Assembly (NCBI GenBank): GCA_902489185.1
Contig: CABTZC010000009.1
Coordinates: 1-20,069 of the forward strand
Reading direction: 5' to 3'
Origin: an uncultured Brevibacterium sp.
GTDB lineage: Bacteria; Actinomycetota; Actinomycetes; Actinomycetales; Brevibacteriaceae
Length of the DNA stretch: 20,069 nt
The notes beneath the pieces were generated by a model that saw only the letters and a list, made by a program, of their open reading frames with translations, did no database searches and was not told the DNA's origin. Positions 7,508 to 13,565 of the stretch are shown here, piece after piece (within the stretch, counting starts at the first letter, position 1; every line of letters begins with the position of its first letter). The position numbers and the translations under genes are program-made.

Positions 7508-8134
7508 ATGCGAGATGAACACGGGCCGGTAGAAGACGTTCTCGCGGGCGTTGGGCCCCGGTTGCGACGCATTCGTCAAGCTTGTGAACTCACATTGGGA
7601 GACGTAGCTGATTCGACCAGCATCTCGGTGTCAACCTTGTCCCGTCTGGAATCAGGTGAGCGAAAACCTACCCTGGAGCTACTACTGGCACTGTCGGGTC
7701 TGTACGATCTGCCTTTAGATGATTTGGTGGGCGCCCCTCCTGTAGGAGACCCCCGCGTGTATCAAAGGCCAGTGAGCCGAGGTGGCATAACGGTGGTGCC
7801 TCTGACGCACTTTCCGGGACCTCAGCACGCGCTCAAGATGGTGATTCCGTCAACCAGGTCAGTGCCACACTTGTGCAGGCACAGGGGGTACGAATGGCTC
7901 TATGTCCTTTCCGGGGAACTTCGACTCATCGTTGGTAGCCACGACGTGGTGCTGACGGCAGGTCAGGCCGCCGAGTTCGACACCACGACTTTGCACTGGT
8001 TCGGCAGCACCGGAGAGTCACCAGTGGAGATTCTCAGTTTGTTGGGTCTGCAAGGGCAGCGGATTCATCTCTCAAGCGCGATACACGCTGAGTCACAAAC
8101 AGCGACGAACGATAGTTCGAACGATGCGCCCTGA
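7508..8134 (+). CDS. XRE-family regulator with C-terminal cupin domain
   Basis: A 208-residue predicted transcription factor. Residues 15-75 form a lambda-repressor-like helix-turn-helix: LRRIRQACELTLGDVADSTSISVSTLSRLESGERKPTLELL in outline, with the SxSTLSRLESGxRxPT core. Residues 104-178 form a cupin barrel (HRGYEWLYVLSGELRLIVG, then a second histidine region at TLHWFG). Such proteins bind a small ligand in the cupin and act as local repressors or activators; the ligand is unknown here. ATG 7508 has AGGAAG (7494-7499) 8 nt upstream. The last 42 nt overlap the end of the oppositely oriented DUF2938 gene, which makes that gene the likely regulatory target. It starts 52 nt after RNase J and could also be reached by readthrough. 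Confidence 0.85.
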   Translation: MRDEHGPVEDVLAGVGPRLRRIRQACELTLGDVADSTSISVSTLSRLESGERKPTLELLLALSGLYDLPLDDLVGAPPVGDPRVYQRPVSRGGITVVPLTHFPGPQHALKMVIPSTRSVPHLCRHRGYEWLYVLSGELRLIVGSHDVVLTAGQAAEFDTTTLHWFGSTGESPVEILSLLGLQGQRIHLSSAIHAESQTATNDSSNDAP

Positions 8135-8599
8135 AAGCCAAAGCCCGGCTCCGTAGCTGGCGTGAGCTCGCAGGCTTCCCATGCGTGCCTGAGCGGGATT
8201 CGGGATTTTCGAAGCAGCGACACCCATGCCAAAACCAGGCTGCATGATTAGCCAGGGTGCGGCAACGGTACCCACGCCCCACGCGACAGCTGTGTCGAAG
8301 CGGGGGCGTTTCAGCCAACCGGGGTCAGCTACGGCTAAAGCCACGGCGAAACCGGTTCCGATGGCGTAGTGCGCTACCCAGCCAATCTCTTTCTCATGGG
8401 GGACCGGCTCAGCATGCATGATTGAAGTGTGCGCAAACTTGCCGTTGCGCATGTGCCCGATCCATCTGCCAACCATGGCGTAGTCCAGTGATCTCACACC
8501 TCGGGTACGGCGAAGCACTTCCGCAACTGCGTCCATCGTTATCGTTGCACCAATACCTACTGCTGACGCTTGGACAAGTTCCCCAAAACCAATGCGCAT
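8093..8599 (-). CDS. DUF2938 family membrane protein
   Basis: A 168-residue small membrane protein with about four hydrophobic segments. It matches the DUF2938 pattern closely: an N-terminal GIGATITMDAVAEVLRR, SLDYAMVGRWIGHM at 37-50, GWVAHYAIGTGFA at 73-85, then APWLIMQPGFGMGVAASKIPNP at 114-135 and SLRAHASYGAGL near the end. Function is unknown for the family; the several conserved His residues in membrane-proximal positions are suggestive but unproven. ATG 8599 is chosen because AAAGGAGTC lies 4-12 nt upstream; a longer frame to 8662 would ignore that site. The 3' end overlaps the XRE-cupin gene tail to tail. The gene also lies 115 nt downstream of iclR on the same strand, so lactate-locus readthrough is possible. 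Confidence 0.8.
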   Translation of the reverse strand: MRIGFGELVQASAVGIGATITMDAVAEVLRRTRGVRSLDYAMVGRWIGHMRNGKFAHTSIMHAEPVPHEKEIGWVAHYAIGTGFAVALAVADPGWLKRPRFDTAVAWGVGTVAAPWLIMQPGFGMGVAASKIPNPAQARMGSLRAHASYGAGLWLSGRIVRTIVRRCL

Positions 8600-8617
8600 G
8601 CTTGACTCCTTTTGTTG

Positions 8618-8643
8618 GTAGGCACCCATTACCCCATGCCTAC
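8618..8643. promoter_or_regulatory. Inverted repeat GTAGGCA-N12-TGCCTAC upstream of the DUF2938 gene
   Basis: Perfect 7-bp arms (8618-8624 and 8637-8643) flank a 12-nt spacer, with centres 19 bp apart. The near arm is 18 nt upstream of the ATG, so it covers the leader or promoter of the DUF2938 gene. It may be the operator of the neighbouring XRE-cupin regulator; no matching copy was found before that regulator's own gene. Confidence 0.35.
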
Positions 8644-8714
8644 AAGAAGTCCAGCAACTCATTTTGCTGTTTCAGCAAACCTCGAATGTGGTGGCTAGTG
8701 ATGACGCCGAGGTC

Positions 8715-9443
8715 TCAGTGCGACCCTGCCCAGCGGCGAGTGAGTTGCTGGGCAGCTGTGTGCAGAGTGTTGGCCACGTCTGCGTACTTTTCCGGCCCCA
8801 AGCGTGACGTGGGGGAGCTGACGGAAAGCCCCGCGAGGCTGGGGGCGCCTGGTACAAAAACTGCCAGGCACCTCACGCCCACTTCTTGTTCTTCGTCGTC
8901 GAGCGCATACCCGGTGTCTCTGCACGTGCTTAAGTCTTCGATGAGTGCGTCCCGAGACAGTAGCCGCGGTAACCGGATCTTGTCCAAGAGTGTGTGAACT
9001 TGGTCATCGGACATGGTGGCAAGAACGGCTTTCCCAACACCTGAACCCCACACAGGCACGTGTGCACCCACCTGTGTAAACATGCGCATGGACCGCTGAG
9101 ACGTGGCTTGTGCAACGTAGGTCATGACATCGTTGGTGAAATAGGCCAGGTTCACCGTCTCACCCAGTGCGTTTGCGAGTTTGTCTAGAACGGGCTGAAT
9201 CGTGTGCCCAGACTGTTTAGCAGCTTCCGTCCCCAAGCTCACAAGAGCAGGACCTAAAGCGTAGCGTTTGTCTGTTAGCTGCGTGACGTACCCGCGAGCA
9301 GCGAGGTTTGACACGATGCGGTGAACGGTGGGAGCCGGAATGTCTAGCGCGTTGGCAATGTCAACACTCCGAGCAACCCCACCCATGGACCGCATTGTTT
9401 CAAGCACGTCAAGCATGCGGTTGACTGACTGAATAGTTGCCAT
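8715..9443 (-). CDS. IclR-family transcriptional regulator
   Basis: A 242-residue regulator of normal IclR length. Residues 5-65 are the winged helix: QSVNRMLDVLETM, SVDIANALDIPAPTVHRIVSNLAARGYV, then the wing ending YALGPALVSLG. Residues 80-240 are the IclR effector domain, with the usual AYFTNDVMTYVAQA, VPVWGSGVGKAVLA and GYALDDEEQEVGVRCLAVFV blocks. Some family members (E. coli IclR and AllR) sense glyoxylate, which would suit this locus, because glyoxylate is the predicted product of the neighbouring oxidase and the substrate of malate synthase. That link is inference. It begins 9 nt after the permease stop and is surely in the same transcript. The ribosome site is weak (CGCTGAGTTCTGACC before the ATG), as expected for a gene partly dependent on coupling. 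Confidence 0.9.
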   Translation of the reverse strand: MATIQSVNRMLDVLETMRSMGGVARSVDIANALDIPAPTVHRIVSNLAARGYVTQLTDKRYALGPALVSLGTEAAKQSGHTIQPVLDKLANALGETVNLAYFTNDVMTYVAQATSQRSMRMFTQVGAHVPVWGSGVGKAVLATMSDDQVHTLLDKIRLPRLLSRDALIEDLSTCRDTGYALDDEEQEVGVRCLAVFVPGAPSLAGLSVSSPTSRLGPEKYADVANTLHTAAQQLTRRWAGSH

Positions 9444-9452
9444 GGTCAGAAC

Positions 9453-11363
9453 TCAGCGCGCATCTGGACGTGGGGAGTCAGAACCGGAAGACACCTCGGC
9501 GAGTTCAGGGAACGCCGCCTGCTCACTACCTGGAGTTACCAGGCTGTCGTTAGGGACAGGCTTGTGCTTAGCCGCCAAGACGATAGCGGTGGCGATACCA
9601 GCCAGGCACAGAACGAAAACGATCGTGCCCAGGTTGAAGCCAAGTCCCCACACCCACATGTAGGCGACGGAACCAGCCAGAAGCGAGTAGACAACCATAG
9701 GGATGATGGTCTTGCGGATGATGTGGCCTTCCTTGCCCAACAAGCCGACGGTCGCAGCTGCTGCTACCACGTTGTGGACCGACACCATGTTTCCTGCGGC
9801 ACCACCAACAGCTTGAGCGGCGACAACGGTTTCAGGGCTGGGGGCACCGATCCCCGCACCGGTTGCGAACTGGAACTGCGAGAACATGTTGTTGGAGACC
9901 GTGTTAGACCCTGCGACGAATGCACCCAGGGCACCAATGAACGGTGCGATGAGGGGCCAGTTTTCGCCCATCGCTGATGCTGCTGCAGTGGCGAGGGTAA
10001 CTGGCATGGAATCAAAGCCGGAGTCGTTGAACGCTGGGCCGGAGTTGATGAACACGCGAACCATGGGCAGTGAGCACAACAGGGCGAATGCAGCTCCGGC
10101 GATCTGGCCACCGGCAATCTTCCACGACTCGGCAATCTGCTTAGCCGACATTCGGTGAAGGGCGTAGGTCATGAAGCACACAACCAGGAAAATCGCACCG
10201 GGGGAGAAGAGCAGGTCCATCTTCTGGGAAAGTCCTTCCTGACCCAGAATATTCTTCACAGTGAGGACTGCGTCTTGAGCGAGGAATTTCTTGATGGCAG
10301 GGACGTTGCGCGTGATCAGCAGCAGGGCGACCACAAGAAGGTATGGCAACCAGGCCTGGATTAGAGGCATGCGCTTCTTAATGTTTGCCGCTTCAGTCTG
10401 TGGGCGCATAGTGCCCATCCACTGCTGAGGCCAGGCGGCGCGGTTAGCGAAGTCCCACGTGTCGCGTGGGGCGAGGAAACCTGCTTTGGCGGCCGGCACC
10501 ACGATTGCCAGACCAATGAGACCACCGATGAGCGATGGGAATTCGGGGCCCATGAAGGTGGCAACTGCCAGATAAGGCAGGATGAACGCCAGTGCCGCGA
10601 AAACTGCGAAGGGTGCAACCTTCAGCCCGGCTACGAAGCTCTTGTTCTCACCAAAAAATCCGGTCATGAAGCACGCCAGGAGGAGTGGAATAAAAATTCC
10701 GCACGTGGCGTGGATAAATGCCACCTGAGTAGCGGTATGGGCCACGAACATGTCTTGAGCAACGGTCACGTTGTCAACAGGAATGCCGAGTTCGGTGAGG
10801 CGTTCCAAGAGTCCGTTGGTGGCGTCAATTCCGGAGTCGAAGATACCTTTTCCGATACCTGTAATCATGGGGGTTCCCACGGCACCAAAGCTCACGGGAG
10901 TCGACTGGATAAGAAGACCGGCTAACACGGCTGCCATCGCGGGGAAGCCCAGGGCCAAGAGAAGCGGAGCGACAACGGCAGCCGGTGTTCCGAAACCTGC
11001 TGCACCCTCAATGAAGCTACCGAACAACCATGCCACGATCACCACTTGCACGCGACGGTCGGGGGAGATGGAGATAAAGCCTGCACGAATCGTGTCGATT
11101 GCCCCTGACTTGGTAATGGTGGCTAGAAGCAGGAGCGCACCGAAAACGATCCATAGAAGACCGATAGCAACGAGAATCCCTTGGACGACTGAGGCCAGAA
11201 TGGTAGTCCCGGAGATGCCCCATGCGAAGAACGCCACAGCGGCCGAGGCGACAAGCCCAACGGGCATGGCGATGACGGCAGGGAGGCGGAAACCTAAAAG
11301 CAGGGTTCCTGCGATCACGATGGGGAGAATCGCGAGCAGGGCTTGTACACCGAGGCTGTCCAT
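9453..11363 (-). CDS. LctP/GlcA-family lactate or glycolate permease
   Basis: A 636-residue secondary transporter with 13-14 predicted membrane helices, a normal LctP-family (TC 2.A.14) architecture. Visible family marks are the SFIEGAAGFGTPAAVVAP motif at 116-133, the matching repeat GALGAFVAGSNTVSNNMF in the second half, and AAQAVGGAAGNMVSVHNVVAAAATVGL near the end. Members import L- or D-lactate and glycolate with protons. The surrounding glcD-, glcG- and malate-synthase-like genes favour glycolate, as with E. coli GlcA; lactate remains possible because the family transports both. The tail after the last helix is a long Ser/Pro/Glu-rich extension. ATG 11363 has AGAAAG 9 nt upstream. It heads a permease-iclR transcript divergent from the catabolic genes. 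Confidence 0.9.
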   Translation of the reverse strand: MDSLGVQALLAILPIVIAGTLLLGFRLPAVIAMPVGLVASAAVAFFAWGISGTTILASVVQGILVAIGLLWIVFGALLLLATITKSGAIDTIRAGFISISPDRRVQVVIVAWLFGSFIEGAAGFGTPAAVVAPLLLALGFPAMAAVLAGLLIQSTPVSFGAVGTPMITGIGKGIFDSGIDATNGLLERLTELGIPVDNVTVAQDMFVAHTATQVAFIHATCGIFIPLLLACFMTGFFGENKSFVAGLKVAPFAVFAALAFILPYLAVATFMGPEFPSLIGGLIGLAIVVPAAKAGFLAPRDTWDFANRAAWPQQWMGTMRPQTEAANIKKRMPLIQAWLPYLLVVALLLITRNVPAIKKFLAQDAVLTVKNILGQEGLSQKMDLLFSPGAIFLVVCFMTYALHRMSAKQIAESWKIAGGQIAGAAFALLCSLPMVRVFINSGPAFNDSGFDSMPVTLATAAASAMGENWPLIAPFIGALGAFVAGSNTVSNNMFSQFQFATGAGIGAPSPETVVAAQAVGGAAGNMVSVHNVVAAAATVGLLGKEGHIIRKTIIPMVVYSLLAGSVAYMWVWGLGFNLGTIVFVLCLAGIATAIVLAAKHKPVPNDSLVTPGSEQAAFPELAEVSSGSDSPRPDAR

Positions 11364-11392
11364 ATGAACGACTTTCTGTGAGTTACATTACG

Positions 11393-11409
11393 TGATGTGA
11401 TTCACATCA
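11393..11409. promoter_or_regulatory. Perfect palindrome TGATGTGA-T-TCACATCA, candidate operator
   Basis: Eight-base arms around a single central T, 30 nt upstream of the permease ATG. A TAATGT -10-like box for the permease lies at 11385-11390 on the minus strand, so the palindrome falls in the -35/-10 spacer region. The length and compact symmetry suit an IclR-type or GntR-type dimer. Occupancy here would block the permease-iclR promoter. Confidence 0.55.
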
Positions 11410-11464
11410 GTGTGACATAGAACCAAAGTTTATGGGGTATTTGTTCGCGAAAAATGTTCGCGTG

Positions 11465-11482
11465 GTGAAAGTTTGTTTTCAC
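11465..11482. promoter_or_regulatory. Inverted repeat GTGAAA-N6-TTTCAC
   Basis: Perfect 6-bp arms (11465-11470 and 11477-11482) with a 6-nt spacer in the middle of the divergent control region. The GTGA/TCAC ends match those of the other repeats here, though their spacing (N10) differs from the CRP/GlxR form. Likely a further binding site; the protein is unknown. Confidence 0.4.
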
Positions 11483-11532
11483 GTTGTGCAGGTGCATGCG
11501 GGTAGTGGGCGCCCGAAGTTCCTTCACGGTCG

Positions 11533-11545
11533 TTCACGATGTGAA
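11533..11545. promoter_or_regulatory. Inverted repeat TTCAC-GAT-GTGAA
   Basis: Perfect 5-bp arms around three bases. A second TTCACG half-site starts at 11523, exactly 10 bp before the one at 11533, on the same face of the helix. Reading outward the motif is TCAC then GTGA, the opposite arrangement to the neighbouring repeats, so it may be two half-sites of adjacent dimers. Confidence 0.35.
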
Positions 11546-11571
11546 ATTTGCATTCTGCAGGACAAAATAAT

Positions 11572-11587
11572 AGTGATATGGTTCACT
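11572..11587 (+). promoter_or_regulatory. CRP/GlxR-like site AGTGA-TATGGT-TCACT framing a -10 box of glcD
   Basis: Perfect 5-bp arms with a 6-nt spacer give GTGA-N6-TCAC, the core of the CRP/GlxR consensus known in actinobacteria. The spacer is TATGGT (11577-11582), itself a good -10 hexamer for the glcD-like gene; the start site would be about 11589. A bound protein would cover the -10, so repression is the simpler prediction. No strong -35 was found. Confidence 0.5.
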
Positions 11588-11608
11588 TTTAAGAGAAGGC
11601 AATTTTCG

Positions 11609-11627
11609 GTGAACCCTGTGGGGTCAC
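11609..11627 (+). promoter_or_regulatory. Hairpin-forming repeat GTGAACCC-TGT-GGGGTCAC in the glcD leader
   Basis: Seven of eight arm positions pair (one A-G mismatch), with a 3-nt loop. It ends 31 nt before the ATG and lies inside the leader predicted from the TATGGT box. It could be another operator, as its ends are GTGA/TCAC, or an RNA hairpin upstream of the ribosome site. Confidence 0.35.
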
Positions 11628-11658
11628 GGTGATACAACGACGGACGGAAGGTTGCGGC

Positions 11659-13023
11659 ATGCTAGATGAACTCGCGCAGCAATTGCCTGCTGGAGTTCTG
11701 ATCACGAACCCAGACACCATGGAGGCGTACCGGCGCGACCGGGCAAATGACCCAAATGCGGGAATGCCACAAGCCGTCGTGCGCGCAACTGAAGTTGAGC
11801 ACGTCCAAACGGCCATTAAGTTCGCTGCAAAACACAACATTCCAGTCGTGCCTCGTGGTGCAGGATCAGGGCTCTCTGGCGGCTCGACTGCTGTCGACGG
11901 TTGCATTGTTATCTCCGTTGACAAGATGAATAACATCGAGATCGACCCCGTCACACGTACCGCTGTGGTTCAACCGGGTGCCATCAACAATGAGGTCAAA
12001 ACTGCTGCAGCTGAGCATGGGCTCTGGTACCCACCAGACCCGGCGAGTTTCCAGTTCTGTTCGATCGGTGGAAACATCGCGACAAATGCCGGTGGTCTGT
12101 GTTGTGTGAAGTACGGTGTAACGACCGACTACGTGTTGGGCCTTGAGGTTGTATTGCCAGACGGACGGTTGGTGCAGCTAGGCGGACCGCGTCTAAAGGA
12201 CGTTGCGGGTCTGTCGCTGACCAAATTGTTTGTGGGCTCTGAAGGCACCTTGGGCATCATCGTGTCGATTACGCTGCGACTCATCCCGGCGCAGCGCCAA
12301 CCGACCACGCTGGTTGCTACGTTCCCCACGTTGGAAGGAACCATGAATGCGGTGCTGGAAATCACTCGTAACATGCGCCCGTCCATGTTGGAGTTCATGG
12401 ATGACGTGTGTATCAACGCGGTAGAAGACCAGATGAAGATGGGACTGGATCGCAGTGTGAAGGCCATGTTGGTGGTGCAGTCAGATGAACCTGCTCAGCA
12501 CGCCACGGAAGAAATCCAGATGGTCGAAGAAATCTGTAACCGCAACGGTGCTTCCGAATGCTACTACACGGCAGACCCCGACGAAGGGGAGATGTTCGCA
12601 GCAGCCCGTAGGGCCGCGATCCCAGCTGTTGAAATGACCGGGACCATCTTGCTTGAAGACGTGGGAGTTCCGATCCCACGACTGGGAGACCTGGTTGTGG
12701 GAATTGAGGAAATCTCAAAGAACCGTGACGTCACTGTGGCTGTGATGGCACATGCGGGTGACGGAAACACGCACCCACTCGTAGTTTTTGATCCAACGGA
12801 TAAGGATCAAGAGGAACGCGCTCACATCGCGTACGGCGAAATCATGGATCTGGCCATGCGGCTGGGTGGAACGATCACCGGTGAACATGGGGTCGGGAAA
12901 CTCAAGCAACCGTGGCTCACCGATTACCTGGGTGACGACGTGCTGGATCTCAACCACCGAATCAAGAAAGCAATCGACCCGCAAGGAATCATGAACCCCG
13001 GTTCGTGCTTCGTGATGGGTTAA
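11659..13023 (+). CDS. glcD: GlcD-type FAD-linked oxidase (glycolate oxidase or D-lactate dehydrogenase)
   Basis: A 454-residue flavoprotein of the FAD_binding_4 (PCMH) plus FAD-oxidase C-terminal type. FAD-site motifs are PRGAGSGLSGG at 65-75, YPPDPAS at 124-130, GGNIATNAGG at 137-146 and VGSEGTLGI at 192-200. The active-site end has AHAGDGNTHP around His365 and GEHGVGK around His410, and it closes with an NPG motif. It oxidises an alpha-hydroxy acid: glycolate to glyoxylate, or D-lactate to pyruvate. GlcG and malate synthase directly downstream favour glycolate. No iron-sulfur domain is fused, and no glcE or glcF gene is nearby, so the electron acceptor is unclear. ATG 11659 has GGAAGG 7 nt upstream; an in-frame GTG at 11629 has no such site. 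Confidence 0.88.
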   Translation: MLDELAQQLPAGVLITNPDTMEAYRRDRANDPNAGMPQAVVRATEVEHVQTAIKFAAKHNIPVVPRGAGSGLSGGSTAVDGCIVISVDKMNNIEIDPVTRTAVVQPGAINNEVKTAAAEHGLWYPPDPASFQFCSIGGNIATNAGGLCCVKYGVTTDYVLGLEVVLPDGRLVQLGGPRLKDVAGLSLTKLFVGSEGTLGIIVSITLRLIPAQRQPTTLVATFPTLEGTMNAVLEITRNMRPSMLEFMDDVCINAVEDQMKMGLDRSVKAMLVVQSDEPAQHATEEIQMVEEICNRNGASECYYTADPDEGEMFAAARRAAIPAVEMTGTILLEDVGVPIPRLGDLVVGIEEISKNRDVTVAVMAHAGDGNTHPLVVFDPTDKDQEERAHIAYGEIMDLAMRLGGTITGEHGVGKLKQPWLTDYLGDDVLDLNHRIKKAIDPQGIMNPGSCFVMG

Positions 13024-13069
13024 CGGCCAGCTGGAAACCACCTCGGCGACTTACATACGAAAGGCGCAC

Positions 13070-13489
13070 ATGAGTGCTTACACAACTGTCAATGTCGTGA
13101 CGTATGAAACGGCTGCGCGAGCCGTTGCGCTGACATTGGAGGAAGGTGAAAAACTGGGGCTGAAACTGTGCGCGACCGTGGTTGACCCGTCCTTGGGATT
13201 GGTTGCGTATGGACGCGCCGACGGAATGACGCCACACAGCGTCGAAACGTCGAAGAGGAAGGCACAAACTGCCGCCTCAACGCGCAAACCCAGTGCGGCG
13301 ATCCTGCCGGAGATGGCAACCATACTCGAGCTCGGCTCGGGTGGGATCCTCACGTCGATCGCTGGTGGCGTGCCGTTGTCGTTCGACGGCGAACACGTAG
13401 GTGGACTCGGCGTGGCCGGAGGCAAACCAGCAGAAGACGCGCAGGTCGCCCAAAAAGTTCTCGCCCACTTGGGCGCAGACAGTCAATAA
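13070..13489 (+). CDS. glcG: GlcG/HbpS-like (DUF336) protein
   Basis: A 139-residue alpha-beta protein of the heme-degrading/GlcG-HbpS family. Family features are TYETAARAVALTLEEGEKLGLKLCATVVDPSLGLVAYGRADGMTPHSVETSKRKAQTA in outline, and a C-terminal GGVPLSFDGEHVGGLGVAGGKPAEDAQVAQ block. There is no signal peptide, so unlike secreted HbpS it should be cytoplasmic. In the E. coli glc operon, glcG accompanies glcD with an unclear role; binding of heme or a small acid has been shown for relatives. A GAAAGG ribosome site precedes ATG 13070 by 7 nt. It follows the oxidase after 46 nt and precedes malate synthase by 76 nt, on the same strand, probably one transcript. Confidence 0.85.
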   Translation: MSAYTTVNVVTYETAARAVALTLEEGEKLGLKLCATVVDPSLGLVAYGRADGMTPHSVETSKRKAQTAASTRKPSAAILPEMATILELGSGGILTSIAGGVPLSFDGEHVGGLGVAGGKPAEDAQVAQKVLAHLGADSQ

Positions 13490-13565
13490 ACCAGTCAACT
13501 ATCAGCTCATAACACAACCGCCAAAAGTCTTTTATCCGAACATCATTTAACCGAAGGGAAAACCC

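Noticed and set aside
8663..8679. TTTGCTG-TTT-CAGCAAA hairpin between iclR and the DUF2938 gene
   Set aside because: Seven-bp stem but no T-tract on either strand, so not listed as a terminator; it may still weaken readthrough from iclR.
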